64,000 bases of DNA, from NCBI GenBank assembly GCA_019915135.1, contig JAHLMK010000002.1, positions 1,860,001 to 1,924,000 on the forward strand, read 5' to 3'. The DNA comes from Strobilurus pachycystidiatus (taxonomy: Eukaryota; Basidiomycota; Agaricomycetes; Agaricales; Physalacriaceae). Made by a program: the position numbers and the translations under genes. This document shows, in pieces, positions 22,343 to 33,989 of the stretch (positions are counted from its first letter, which is position 1; each line of letters starts with the position of its first letter). The notes under the pieces are model-generated. The model was given only the letters and a program-made list of their open reading frames with translations, searched no databases and was not told the origin of the DNA.

Positions 22343-24461
22343 CTAGACGTATTCAGTGCTGGAGCCTCCGGAAGTGTCCATGAGACCCAGCTCATCCAGA
22401 AAGGACATTTTCGGCTGCTGCAGTACTACTTGGGCGTTTTGCTGAATCACTGTCATCATCGCAAGGAGATTATCCCTTGGAAGAAGAGGTGACGGAGACG
22501 CAAGTTCGAAACGAAGCACGTTGACGCAGGATTTCCATGAAAGCTACACAAGCGGGAATCAGCGAGAGTCAAACCGTACTCTTGATGTGGCTCACATAAA
22601 GCATGGGACATAATTGACTGTAATCCTGATCCTCAACGGTTCGAATCACCTCGACGATTCGCAATACAGAGGCCAAAGCGGATTGACGCGAGTGCTGCGA
22701 TGTTGGCGCAAGCACGAAGTGAAGGTCCATCAATATAGACAACGTCAGCATCTCAGCTATCTTAAGCGCCCTGGCATTGTGGCTAGCAAAATACACAGAC
22801 GTTTGAAGCGCTCGCGTCCTGATGTGGGCCAAGTGCTGATGTACTCGTTCGATCTGAGTCCAGAATGCGATAGTCCATTCATTCATGCCGATGTCAGCCA
22901 GGAAGATGGTCTAGTCGGAAGCATGAGCACACAGAGAGAACGTAGACTGCCAGAAACTGACCTCGCGCCGGGCTAAAAGCCTTTTACTCTGCCAATGATA
23001 GAATATCGCCAAGGCCCGTGCTACCACACAAAAAGAATCAATGGCGAGGTACGGGTAGAATTCCTGTTTGGTGTCATCGTCCCCATCTGAGCAGAGACAA
23101 GCAGAGACGTACGGAAATAGCGCCCAACTCCAGAAGGGCACTTTCCGAGAAAAGCAAGGGATGATTGAGGGCGAGATTCTGCGCAATGTCCATCAAGTAG
23201 AGTTGACACATCACTCCGATGGTCTCATCTGGACGGAGCATTTCTGTACGACCTGCCTCCTTCTGTACGAGAGGCGCAAAAGACAGCAATCGGAGGTCAT
23301 ATCGATGTGCGATGTGGGCTGCGCGTAGGACATACTCTCGCCCTCGGTAGAGATCCTTCTTGTGGAGATAATACTTCGCTACAAGCTGTGTCCCCTTCAG
23401 ACGTGATAAGTTCGAAGACGACTCTCGAAAGACCTCAGATACCTACTAGAAGCGCGACCGTGGGTTCCATGGGCCGAGTATCATTGTTCAAACAGTCTAT
23501 AGCGTTCTGTAGCTCGACAGACTCGGCAATGGGCCTGAAGTAGTTGTCGCTTTCTTGAAGGCAATATCCCCAGAGATATGCAGCATGTACGATAACGGGG
23601 TCTATGGCATCAAACTTGATGTTTCCAGAACGCAAGACAGCCATCTTGTCGTCGACGAGGCAAATACCAAGGTATGCGCGAAATTTGTGGACGAGATTCT
23701 GACTGGAGAGTTGAATACGACAGGAGGTGGTAGAGTGTGAAAGATAACTTACATCACACTTGCATCGAGATCCTGAGATAGTCGCATGCCCATTTCGGGT
23801 TGCACGACGTGCGGCGGCCGTAGATCATAGTTGTAGAACTGCTCGGGCCTTGATGGTGCCGCACGCGCGGGTACCAACCCCCCGATACCTCCAAGCTCCC
23901 CCTGCGCGGAAGTATAGGTCTCATACGCCCGTAATTGAGCCTCGAGTTTGCTAATCCGGTTCAGGAGATCCAATCTGCTCTCATACTCACACTCGCTCTC
24001 CATCCTTGCTGCCTTGCACGCGTGACAAAAGGGTCGAGATCCATCACATTTCTGAGAGAATGTTAGATGTGAGAGATCGCGGGCGGGCTGGAAAGAGTTG
24101 AACCTTTTTCTTCCGTCTGGAGAAGTAGACGTTCATAGTCAATCAGGATTAGCTCAACGTGCGCTAGAGGGACCGACCTGCAAGGTAAGCACGCGGCCCC
24201 CTTGTCCGACAGCTTAATTTTTGAAGGAGTGGGAAGAGCAACATAGACACATGGAGCGGATTTTCTTGCACGCGTGCACGAACCACAGATGGGTTGCACA
24301 CCGTCGCACTTCTATGAATTGTCTCAGGTCTGGAGTTGTGGAAGGTGAAGGAGAGGTCAACTTACCACCTTCCGGGACCTATGGACTAGCCGTCAGACGC
24401 TGGGACGAAAAGAAAGCCGTGTCACTCGCCTGCAAGCGGTACAAGGCGTTGTCGTTGGCAT
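22343..24461 (-). CDS. Fungal transcription factor B, tandem paralogue of A
   Basis: Same ten-exon plan as factor A. Cluster 1 begins MPTTTPCTACR and continues through a 13-nt microexon into KCDGVQPICGSC; cluster 2 reads CLPCRRKKKKCDGSRPFCHAC, again with a 13-nt microexon. The first intron starts GCGAGT, so it is a GC-AG intron where A has GTGAGT. The regulatory domain (VIVHAAYLWGYCLQE, MLRPDETIG, YPYLAIDSFCVVARALAIFYHW) and C-terminus (LPRDNLLAMM, MSFLDELGLMD, STEYV) are intact. Substitutions are scattered and frame-preserving, which suggests both copies are under selection or recently duplicated. Confidence 0.87.
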
Positions 24462-24489
24462 CTTCGACAACGAAGTTGATTGAGCCATG

Positions 24490-24500
24490 TACCTTATATA
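24490..24500 (-). promoter_or_regulatory. TATA box of factor B
   Basis: ATATATAAGG on the minus strand about 30-40 nt before the ATG at 24461. Confidence 0.5.
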
Positions 24501-24559
24501 TGATTTACGGGGCTGAGGGCGCGCATATCCCGTTGCTTTCTGTTGCGATGTCCACGGCC

Positions 24560-25290
24560 ACCGCTGTCACCGTGAAAATTTGACGGGACGCCACTTTGCC
24601 ACCACGGACGGTGAGCGATCATGATCGGGACCTTGGTTGAGTGTTTCCTGCTTGCGCGGAGTGCGAATGCTCCCGGAGAGAGTCGTGATTATTGACAGTC
24701 TGTGGATGGTGGGAATGCAGAGCTCCAAAGGAGGCGAATTTTGGGGCACCATCGTCATCGTAAAGAAAACATCCCTTGGAAGAAGAGGCGGCGGACACGC
24801 GATGGCATGGTATGAGTAGAAGACCTGTTTTATGTCGTCCCGTGTTACCCGAAAGGCAGCAGACAGGGAGCGCCCAGTAATAGCGCCCAAGCACTTCTTA
24901 GGAAAATCAAGGAAGCTCGGAGACAAAACTTTGCGAATGGGCGATGTCCATGTAGTAGAGAAGCTGACTGAGTCGCCGATGGTCTCGTCAGGTCAGAGCA
25001 TCACTGTTTGACCCGCGTCCTTCTTGACAGAGGTGCCGTATGGACTGGGCAATGGTTCGAGTGAAGACATCAGCTGGCGGGAGCAATCAGCGAGTGGTAG
25101 GTGGCAAAATCCAACTGCAAGGACATCGATACGGTCGGTAGCTTGATGCCACGAGGTATCCCATCCCAGAGAGTTAATAGCAAAGATGCAGACAAATTGC
25201 CGTGTGTTATGGGGGAGACTAGGATTAGACCTTGAGCAGTACCAGAGCAGTACTGAGCGAGAGACTCAGAGAGGGAAAGCATCACGCGTC
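24560..25290 (-). pseudogene. Truncated relative of the zinc-cluster factors (copy D)
   Basis: Shows LGAITGRSLSAAFRVTRDD and VFYSYHAIA fused by an internal deletion to CPPPLLPRDVFF, a junction that skips most of the C-terminal half. The 24600-24720 part matches copy C (SGSIRTPRKQETL against SRSTRTPSKQETL). Non-coding by inspection. Confidence 0.6.
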
Positions 25291-25346
25291 ACTTTACGTT
25301 ACTGTCACGATATCCCTCCTTCACTTCCGACAACGACGACCTCAAG

Positions 25347-26299
25347 ATGGGGTACTATAGCTATGGGCTGCCGCCCTTTGTCGTGATTGTGATTGCTCTG
25401 TACATTCTACTTACTGGTGCGCGCTCTTTCGTCTCGCGTCCCAGCACTGTGTAACCGCGCCAACAGGATCCGGAGAAGCGTTTAATGTCGGTCGATTCCT
25501 GGAGGAGTCCAGTCCGTATGCTTGGGCAGCGACGGGCATTGGTCTCTGCATTGGCCTGAGCGTGCTTGGCGCTGGCTGGTACGTCTCATTATTGCGTGGC
25601 ACATCGACTGTTTGACCGAACGGATGGCTGTTGAAGGGGCATATTCATCACAGGTGCCTCCATCCTCGGAGGAGGCGTTAGGGCTCCCCGTATCAGCACC
25701 AAGAATCTGATTAGGTGCGCCCAATCCGCACACGCTCATTTCGCCGACTGACAATGGGGCAGCATCATCTTCTGTGAAGTCGTCGCAATCTACGGTGTCG
25801 TACGTAACGTCCTACGCTGGTACATTTCCCCGCAAGTTGAACGCTCTCAACGCAGATTATTGGAATTGTCTACTCCGCCAAGCTTTCAGAATTTGTGCCC
25901 GAGGACCAGCTATACACGAGGGAGAACTACTTCACCGGTATGAGAAACCTAGCAGGATGGACTCTCGGCTAAACATCCACGTAGGCTTCGCCCTGTTCTG
26001 GGGTGGCCTGACCGTCGGAGCGTGCAACCTTCTCTGCGGTGTTTGTGTAGGCATCACCGGCTCCAACGCCGCACTCTCAGACGCGGCCGATCCCTCCCTC
26101 TTCGTCAAGATTCTCGTTGTCGAAGTCTTTGGCAGTATCATGGGCCTATTTGGCCTGATTAGTGCGTCATTCCGCCGTCCACATATAATACCAACTTTTC
26201 TGACGACGTTCAATAGCTGGCTTATTGATGATAGGTTCTGCCGAGCCCTTCACAGCTGCGGTGGCACCTGCTGTCTCTCCTCTTGTCTCTGTTGCATGA
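25347..26299 (+). CDS. VMA16: V-type proton ATPase subunit c'' (proteolipid)
   Basis: Seven exons: 25347-25416, 25467-25578, 25637-25714, 25763-25799, 25856-25937, 25985-26161, 26217-26299, giving 639 nt and 212 residues. After a first membrane helix come [99 protein letters not shown] and [20 protein letters not shown]. This is the Vma16 signature, including the buried Glu in FCEVVAIYG that carries protons. The protein sits in the membrane ring of the vacuolar ATPase. Confidence 0.95.
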
Positions 26300-26514
26300 A
26301 ATATGGATACCACTAGTACTCAATAATCACTCATTCGCCGACAAGACAACATCCCCGAAACCTGAGTATCTGCATGCGAAGATGCAGTCAATAGGTTGGC
26401 ACGTTTACTTTGCCTGACTAGAAATTCCCTCGGCATGCATGGGCACAGATTATGAAATACGGGCAATACTACTACAGATTTACATCATCATTTGCCAGGC
26501 AACCGGGAGGCACT

Positions 26515-27572
26515 CTACAAGCTTGCTTTCCATGCCGCGTAGTAGGTGTCCAGACCATCGACCAAACCCATTTTCTTCGGCTGCCAGCCCAAGAGGGCTC
26601 TGCATAGGTATGGTCTCACCAAGGACGTAGTAGCCAAAGCACGTTCAAACACTAATATCGTTGGTTAGTCAATCTTCCTTTCGGGAGCAAGCAACCGCCA
26701 GTCCTCACCAGTCTCTGGATCTTTCAGCTTATAACCCGGCGCACCCGAAACCTTGACAAGCTTAGCCAAAAACTCCTCGGGCGACTCTGAGAAGCCATTA
26801 GATCCGTCGAAGATTCTTCCTCCCACGAGCGGACCGGCCTCCACGACGCGCACGTAGAGGTCCGCGAGGTCGTCTGCGTGGATGAGCGCGAACCTCCCAC
26901 CAGGGGTCCCCGGCCAGACAATCTCCTCCCCCTTCGCCGCCGCCTCAAAATACGGGGCGAAGAGGGACGCGCTGCGTCCATACAGCATCGACGGGCGTAT
27001 GACGATGGGGTTTAGCACGCTATTGGCAAGCACCGCCTGCTCGACGGCGGGCCGCCACGCGACCACCTCAGCGGGGTGCGTGATGGGCGTCGTGTCCGTG
27101 ACGATGTTCTCGCGGTCTTCGCCGTGCACCCACGTTCCGGAGGTGTAGATGTACGTCAGCTTTTGGGACGTTGGCTCGGGGCGGTTGGCCTTGCATTCGT
27201 TTGACAGCGCGTCGAGCAGGCTCTTGGCGTCGCCCCCGGCTGTGTCGACGACGCAGTCGATGCCTTGAATTATGTGAATCCAATTTTCTGGGGCCTGGAC
27301 ATCTCCCACGAGAGGTGTTACTAATGAGTAGAGTCATATGAGGTTCAAAGCCTGAGAGTTTGAAGGTGGTTTAAGTATGTACTAACTTTCTTCAGATAAG
27401 AGCGTCTTCTTCTTCGCCTCGGAACGCGTCAAGCCATAGACTTGATGTCCAGCACGCACCAAAGCTTGGGCGACGGGGAATCCGATGAATCCTGTGGATC
27501 TGAAACGCCACTCAGTCAGTGACACCCATGGCCAAGACCTGGACCCGCATACCCAATAACAAGTACGCGCAT
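26515..27572 (-). CDS. NAD(P)-dependent epimerase/dehydratase-like protein
   Basis: Exons begin MRVLVIG at 27572, then GFIGFPVAQALVRAGHQVYGL (Rossmann GXXGXXG), a long exon (about 27309-26715) and a last exon reached by a GTGAGG...TTGACTAACC...TTAG intron. That exon gives VFERALATTSLVRPYL and ends YYAAWKAS near the stop at 26515-26517. The middle has IDCVVDTAGG, YIYTSGTWVHG, VIRPSMLYGRSAS and ALIHADDLADLYVRV. This fits extended short-chain dehydrogenases. The YXXXK pair is not obvious, so the activity may differ from classical epimerases. Confidence 0.8.
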
Positions 27573-27628
27573 TTCGTGGTGGTGGTTGGAGAGAGAAGTG
27601 AGGAATGATGCCAGGACTTTTAGTATGC

Positions 27629-27637
27629 TATATATAA
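27629..27637 (-). promoter_or_regulatory. TATA box of the epimerase-like gene
   Basis: TATATATA core about 57-65 nt before the ATG at 27572, read on the minus strand as CTTTATATATAG. Confidence 0.45.
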
Positions 27638-28019
27638 AGGCTCTGGATAGACGGAAAGCCGATTCCCAAAAGTAGTAGTAAACTTCGACCAAAGATAGAT
27701 CGGCTTCCCAAGCAAGTCATCCACCTCGCTCCGGTCTGTATAAGCAGTGTACATGAAATTGAACGGTGAAATGTTTTCAGCGAATGACTCAATCCATGGG
27801 CGGTCAAAAGCCAGCCGCTCTTCCGGGCAGGTAAAGTGAAGTGGCAAGTGCGCCACACAATATGTACTCGTAGACTCGACATGTACATGGTCGCTACGAA
27901 AGATATATCATTCCTTGCAAACATAATAGATTCAGCAAAGATACACGAAGAGTACTCTACAAATATCCGTTTCACTGGTATAATTACAGATAGATCGCGG
28001 TCATAGCTTCATTCATTCA
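27638..28019. other. Gap between epimerase promoter and CUE gene 3' end
   Basis: A minus-strand open frame of about 78 codons runs into the TATA box and is probably chance. Nothing else seen. Confidence 0.4.
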
Positions 28020-29284
28020 TCACTTTCGTCCACTGGTAGTGGCATTCGCATCTTCGAATGGGTTCTCGACGTACTCCAGCTCCTCACTGTCTGAGGTGTT
28101 CTTCCGCTGCTGCTGGTGCTGCTCTGTCGGAGGAGAAGAGGTCCGTAAGAGCGAGACGGGACGCTTGGGCAGCAAGCCCAGTTTGCCAGCATCGATGGGC
28201 TGGCCTGAGCTAGTGGAAGGAGGTCTGGGCGTTGTAGCCGCGGGCTCTAATCACCACGATCAGCATAGTCCTGCTTTCAATGTGCAATTAACGATGCATA
28301 CCTTGGGTTGAGCTGGGCGACAGGTCGTAGCCTTGAACAGGTGGCGGTCTGGTCGTATTAGATACCGGGGGCGGTGTATTCGGATCGTAGTAGGCAGCCT
28401 GTTGCGGGGCATGATGTGTCTCGTAGGGGAAGGTATCCCCGGCGACGCCCCACGGAGGTTGTTGTTGCTGCTGTGACGAGGATGTGGCGGCGTTCTGCTG
28501 CGGCCTTGGCTGGTCCATCTCAGCCATCTTGGCCTTGACCTTGTTGAAGATGTTCCCAAACGTGCGCTTCCCGGCTGTGAGAGCGTAAGCAACAATGCGC
28601 ACATGCGGAAAGCTACTGACATTCTGCGATCTTGTTGAATTGCTCGCCAATCTCGGCCATGGTGTCCTTCTCTGGTGCGCCCCCCTGCTGCTGGGGCAAG
28701 CGTGATCCGAGGGCGGGGCGGGGAGGCTCCGGTTGCCAGGCCCGTTGCTGCCACTGCTGGTGCTGCTGCTGTTCGTCTTCGAGCATCAGCCTACGCGCCA
28801 GCTGTTCGTCCAGTTCTTCTTGCGTCTGAACCGCATATTGAGCTAAAGGCCTTCGTGTCGATCCAGATAAGAACACACCATGGGCCGCTCAGGCTGCGCA
28901 GCAGGCGCCTCGCTCTGGTAATCCGGATCACTCATGCCCAGTAACGCGTCCACGGCACGGTCTTGGTTGCCTCCGACAGAGTCGAGCACAGATTGGCTTC
29001 GGGGGTGTCAGTAACGAAGACAGGAAGGATAGACGGCAGACGCACAGAAGTAAATCATCGAAGTCTGGGAACATCGCCCGCAAAGCAGCGACCTTGGGAT
29101 CGGCAGGCGCGTCGGTCACTGGCGCTGGCGATGCTGTGGAATGCGGTGGCGACGGAGACGGAGACGGAGACGGGGGCGCAATAGGCCGTTGCGGCATCGC
29201 AGGCGGCGTCTCATCGGTCGTTGCGGGAGGCGTCGTCGCCGTCGTCGCCGTCGCCGTCGTCGTCGTCGAAGTAGCTTCAGTCAT
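28020..29284 (-). CDS. CUE-domain ubiquitin-binding protein
   Basis: The start at 29284 gives a Thr/Ala/Pro-rich N-terminus. Then comes DPKVAALRAMFPDFDDLLL, continued in the next exon by SVGGNQDRAVDALLGMSDPD, a CUE fold with the MFP motif and the leucine end. A coiled, Gln-rich middle follows (EELDEQLARRLMLEDEQQQ), then IGEQFNKIAE and FGNIFNKVKAKMAEMD. A low-complexity Pro/Gln/Ser tail ends EELEYVENPFEDANATTSG. The layout is like yeast Cue5, an adaptor that brings ubiquitinated cargo to autophagy, but no Atg8-interaction site is certain. Five or more exons. Confidence 0.75.
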
Positions 29285-29339
29285 GGTGATGGGAGGAGTA
29301 GAAATCTATTCAGGCACCCGATATGTATTGCGCGCAGCA

Positions 29340-29655
29340 CTTGCATCTGATTCGTGATCGATGAACACAGCCTGCACGCCAAGCCCCAGGGCCTCTTTCT
29401 CCACCGACGCTGGTCTGGGAAGCGCAGTACAATGCGTAGGACCGTCTGTGGTACTGTATCATCTGTAATAGCCGCCTCAATGTCGAGACTGGACATGGCC
29501 TGCATCGCTAGCTGCGACCAGAGACCATCTAATATCCTCTGTTCTCCCAGGCGGTCTATCGTCGCACGTTCGTTGACAGGTCTCTTCGTCCTATAGACGG
29601 AGAATGCCTTTCCGTCCCAAAGACACGTAAATCCAGCATCTCTTTGAGTCAGCAA
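29340..29655 (-). pseudogene. Partial duplicate of the SETD6-like gene's 3' end
   Basis: RPVNERATIDRLGEQRILDGL on the minus strand matches LSLNERHATIVRLGEKRILDGL near 30550-30600 of the intact gene. The flanking 'ggtctc...cgtcctatagac' and 'aatagccgcctca.tgtcgagact' blocks are shared in the same order and orientation. The copy lacks the Lys/Arg-rich terminus and the SET domain. Confidence 0.65.
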
Positions 29656-30437
29656 ATGTCCGCGGCGACACTACGCCACCGCCCAACTATCAAGCTCACA
29701 CTACGCGCATCACAGACACCACAACGACGCGTCAAAGTACGTGTACTTCTCCTGATTTCTCTCATTCTAAAACATTACTGTAGCCCAGATGGCAATACCT
29801 GAGGACGACCGCCGGGAAGAAGACAACTTGGATCCCTTCGACTCAACAATCGGCGGTGATACCTACGCTCAGGTCATTCGATCCTAATTTCTTACCCTTC
29901 ACTCGTTTCTAGATCCACATGATCAACGACGAGGTGAGGCCATGAACAGAGACACTGTAGCGGCCATGGATTCACTGGATTCGGTATTGGCTGCCAATGG
30001 GATTGTAGGCAGGGTTCCCCTCCGCCCACAGTGAAACCCGGAGGTTATACCGCTAGGGAAATGCTTTTTGCAGCAGCTTGGTGCAAGACTCGTCCAACCC
30101 TTGCAGGTGGCAGCGACAACGATGTCAGAGTGGAAGGGAACGCTAGCTGACATGGTCCTGGAGAAGTGATGTCGGAAGAAGGATAATGAAACAAATTGTG
30201 TATCTGTCAGAGGCGGCGGAGCGCTGTCGTAAGGAATGGGTTGGATTTGTACTTGATCGATGTTGCTGCATCTGGCTATCTGACTTGTCAAGTCCATTCG
30301 AGCACCGGCGAAATATGAATACATCATCGAGTGTAGCACCTGCATCAAATTCTGTTGTCAGCCCGGACACCAAAAACCAGCGCCAGTCCCAGAAGGAGGG
30401 AGGCTGCAGCACAATGTGTGGTATTGTAATAGCCGCC
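29656..30437. other. Possible small two-exon reading frame, otherwise no gene
   Basis: On the plus strand ATG at 29656 (MSAATLRHRPTIKLTLRAS) runs into a GTACGT donor near 29740. MAIPEDDRREEDNLDPFDS lies beyond an acceptor near 29783. The phases do not make one long protein and no family is recognised. The rest is 3' flank of the methyltransferase gene. Confidence 0.3.
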
Positions 30438-32317
30438 TCACTGTCGAGACTTTTTGCCCTTGGGCCCAGAGGTCGTTCCGTCGCCTCGTTTTCTCTTGGT
30501 GCTCTCTTTCGACATAACCTTCAGCTTTGACAAAAGCCCGTCCAATATCCTCTTCTCTCCCAGGCGAACTATCGTCGCATGCCGTTCGTTGAGTGACAGG
30601 TCTCCGGAGAGTGCCTTTTCATCGTCCTATAGACACGTAAGTACAGCACGATGTGTAACATCAGAATACAACGTACCTGCACACTGCTAGGGTACTCTTT
30701 GAGTCTTCGTGTCAACACATCGAGCAAAATCTCGATAGCGTCTGCATCGAGATTTGGTTTAGGCGGTTTCCCTTTACTTTTCACTTTCGGCCATTCTTGT
30801 TGGGACAGAGACATGAGCTTGACCAAAGATATCAGCGCCGGAGGGATTTCCTCCGCGTCTAGCTCTAGTACACTAGAAACAATCCGGAGGTTAGATGATC
30901 CCGCAAAAAAATAGAGATTTCCACAACACGTACTCATCACCGCCTTCCTCCAACCACCATTCTATTCGTTCCAGAGTCACCTCTGCGGGTGTATGGTTTC
31001 GCGCTGCAACGGAAGCAACCACCAGATCGGCACGAAGCTCGACGACATCGCCCGGATTGCCTTCCTTCCCGCCTGGCAAAGGAAGCAGATCCACATGGCC
31101 ATACCGCCGGAGCAACTCAGCATTGGGGAGATCGCCGTAAGTATTCCACTAGAGGTTTTAAAGGTTAGCACGTCTCCTAAGACACTAGAATGTGAACTCG
31201 CAATCTGCTCGCCGCGCTTGATGGGTTTGGTCGCTACCATCTTCAGCTCGCGCTCTTCGTAGAATAATTTTGCCTGTATATGTGTGTGAACGTCAGATTA
31301 TGCAGGCCTAAGGGGAAACTAGAACTTGCGTTTTCGCTTTCGAATCTTGCATTCAGCAGGTCAGCGACTGGGACCATCGAGACGTCAGAAGGGTCTTCTT
31401 CGTCCTCTTCTTCCTCCTCTACCTCTACCTGCTCCGTCGGCCCCGAATCCTGTACCGGTTCCGGCTCGTCGACATCCATAGAGCGGCTGTTGTTAGCCTC
31501 ATCGTTTTCGTCTGCATCGGTCTCCCATCTCTCGACATTGAAGCTTCGAGAAAGGATTCGACTTCCCATGATGTGGTACTGCTGCAGCGAATAATGAACG
31601 GGTAGGGTACTGGGTGGAAATAGATCCGGACGGCTCTTTGAGTCTACGTCAGGTCTGTACGAGAAGCCTGAGTTTCGATCTCACTTGTGCAGCGGGAGTG
31701 AGGATTTCCGTGTAATCTCGCGCGGCATCCTCTCTTCCTAGTTTTTCTGAACCCCAGTGGTCAGAGAGGTTTCGAGACTATATGATAGTAGAGACAGACC
31801 TACCACCGTCGTTCCCTTCAGATGTTCAAGGTCTGCGTCATTCCAAAACATCGGAGTAGAGAAATCGGCGGGAAGGGAGCCTAAGTGTGGACTATCAGAT
31901 AAACAGAGCATTTGGATGGTCAAAGTCAATTCACTCAAGTACGGGCCCCACTTGGATGCGCTGCCCTGAGATTCCTCCCACATCATACACAAGATCAAGC
32001 CAACCCAGCCTTGGTCTAGCGAGCGACGCTTCCATTCCTCCAGTCCGAACAGCTCAGGCATGGTAGACGTGCGAGTAGAGATCACAAGAGAGCGAGGAAT
32101 AGTGAACAAGGTATGGCCCTCCTATAAGCCCAGTTAGAGCGATTCCGGGAATGGAAACAGGAGGGTAGAAGTCACTTGCAGGAACGTCCTGTAGCGCAAC
32201 CGCACCGCGTCCGCCCTCGGAGGCAGGGAAGACAGTGAAGCCCATATACGCTCTGTCAATGAATCCGTTGTTCTGTTCAAACCAGGTCACAAACGCGTCT
32301 AATCCAGCATCGGCCAT
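30438..32317 (-). CDS. SET-domain protein-lysine methyltransferase, SETD6/Rkm4 type
   Basis: The start at 32317 opens MADAGLDAFVTWFEQNNG, followed by RGAVALQDVP and TLFTIPRSLVIS, the split SET N-terminal part. GWVGLILCMMWEE, a long acidic insert and MVPVADLLNARFE (for the usual LADMLNH-like block) come next. YEERELKMVATKPIKRGEQI and a TYGDLPNAELLRRYG-type segment close the SET core. A C-terminal Rubisco-LSMT substrate-binding domain follows, ending LNERHATIVRLGEKRILDGLL and a basic tail KRKRGDGTTSGPKGKKSRQ. Family members methylate ribosomal proteins or other nuclear and cytoplasmic targets. Seven or more exons. Divergent from the CRAL-TRIO gene (128 nt apart). Confidence 0.83.
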
Positions 32318-32445
32318 GGTGGTTAGAAAGCAAACGCGGAGATACTTCGCGAAGAATTTTTGGAATTGATCGGGAGCCACGTGCCGTCTCTTATTCACAT
32401 GCCATTGCACCTCAATTTGGTTCGTCAATACCCTCAGCCACTTTC

Positions 32446-33989
32446 ATGGACATCTATGGCCTTCTCCAGACTAACTGCGACCGCCTTCTGGAGCAATACC
32501 AGACAAACCTACGCGATGTGCGCACGCTTCAGGAAACGATGATCAATGATATTCTGCCGTCAGTCGTGGACGAGCTGTCACTAGGGAAGGACGAAATTAA
32601 ATGGGCCAAGTCATGGCTCGAAGACACTCGTAAGGCCATATGATTATTCGACGCACTATAAGATTTATAACCCGCTTGACAGCTTCAATATTCCATCTAT
32701 TCAGAGTCAGTGGTTCTGGGAAGCATTTACTCATGCCACCCATGCTCACAATACGCGTCGACAGCGGAATGAGTTTACAAAGTCCTTCGCGCTCGAGGCC
32801 ATCCGGAAGAATCTGATATGGCGCCTGGGGCACGTATGGCCACCCAACCCAGACCCAGCTATCTCCACCCAAATGGCCGAGAGCGTACGCTGTCTGCCAA
32901 GTAACATAACGGACCCCATTGGCAGGCCCATCATCGTCATTCAGTTTGTGCCGTTTGACAAGGAGGCCGTCGACTACAAGGCAATAGTGTATCGCGCGTT
33001 TGAGCAGCTCAGATGTCATCTGCACGACGTCAACGGAGCCGAAGCCGAGCGCGGAGGGCGTCCCGCGCTCCAATATGTCGTCCTGCTTGATCTGAAGGGC
33101 CTGTCCATGAAGAGTATGGTGAGCTTATCCTACCGCGCTTCCCTCTCACTCAGACGCGCCTAAATTCAATCGCTAGAGCTTTGATCTGGTGTCATGGTTC
33201 TTAACAGACGTCATTCCACGCTTCCCGGGAATGCTCTCAGCTGGTAAGTACAGATGCGACAGGCTTTTCTCACGTCGCAGCCACTAAAAAATGTCGCACA
33301 AAGTGTTCATGCTCAACTTTTCTTGGACACATTCGGGAATCTGGGCCATAATCAAGTAAATTCAGTACATTGGCCAGGCACAAACTGGTACACTAATCTC
33401 TCTCTCTTATCAGACGTGTGTTGCCCGCGAGCGCCTTGTCCCGCGTCTTTTTCCTGAATCGGGATGAACTTGTCAATTACTTCACGCCCGCAGCCTTACC
33501 TCAAGGTAGGCTCTATCCACTTTCCGGTACTCAATACATTGATCCAAAGATCGTATTACAGACTATGGTGGCAGCTTGGAGCCATTGTCAAGACTAGATG
33601 ATCCACTCAAACAAACCGCATTAGGAGTCTCCGACGTCGCCAATTCTCGTCTTCCTCTCAGATTGCCATCTCCCGCCCCTTGTGTTCCTGACATCCTTCT
33701 CACCTCTATCTCTCTTTCGCCAACGTCCACGCTCAATCCGTATTATGGGTACCCTGTCGCCATTTTGGGCACATCTGCGTCCTTACACCATGGTCGGCGT
33801 CGGAAGCGCGACCTGGTGAAGACTCTGCTTCGATTGTTCTTGTTAAGATGGCATGGCCGAATCACTGCGTCTATTTGGCTGTGTCTATTAGTCTTCTCAT
33901 TACGATTATGGACGCGTCGCAGATTATGGTACTCCCGGGAGGGACGCGAGGTGCTGTGGACATTTTTATCCTCGGGGAGTAACTGGTAA
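32446..33989 (+). CDS. CRAL-TRIO (Sec14-like) domain protein with C-terminal membrane span
   Basis: Seven exons: 32446-32629, 32683-32705, 32765-33118, 33177-33243, 33304-33355, 33414-33505, 33562-33989, total 1200 nt and 399 residues. The second exon is only 23 nt and joins WLEDT to PSIFHLFR, then RNEFTKSFALEAIRKNLIWR, the CRAL-TRIO N-terminal helix region. The lipid-binding core reads YVVLLDLKGLSM, FDLVSWFLTDVIPRFPGML, VFMLNFSWTHSGIWAIIK, RVLPASALSRVFFLN and ELVNYFTPAALPQDYGG. A basic segment then precedes a hydrophobic span (ASIWLCLLVFSLRLW), suggesting a tail anchor. The likely role is lipid transfer or sensing at a membrane. Confidence 0.86.

Larger units (their letters stand above)
18300..25320. 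repeat. Tandem segmental duplication of about 3.7 kb units
   Basis: Unit 1 (about 18300-22060) and unit 2 (about 22060-25320) each hold, on the minus strand, a truncated relative followed by an intact double-zinc-cluster gene. Equivalent points are offset by about 3710-3718 nt (stops 18625 and 22343; starts 20746 and 24461). Both units end with a similar gggaaag/tcac/gcgtcact.tacgt.actgtc block (about 22018 and 25275), the second copy lying in the VMA16 upstream region. Confidence 0.8.

Noticed and set aside
27620..27975. Two overlapping minus-strand frames upstream of the epimerase gene
   Set aside because: They run into that gene's TATA box and have no recognisable family or splice support.
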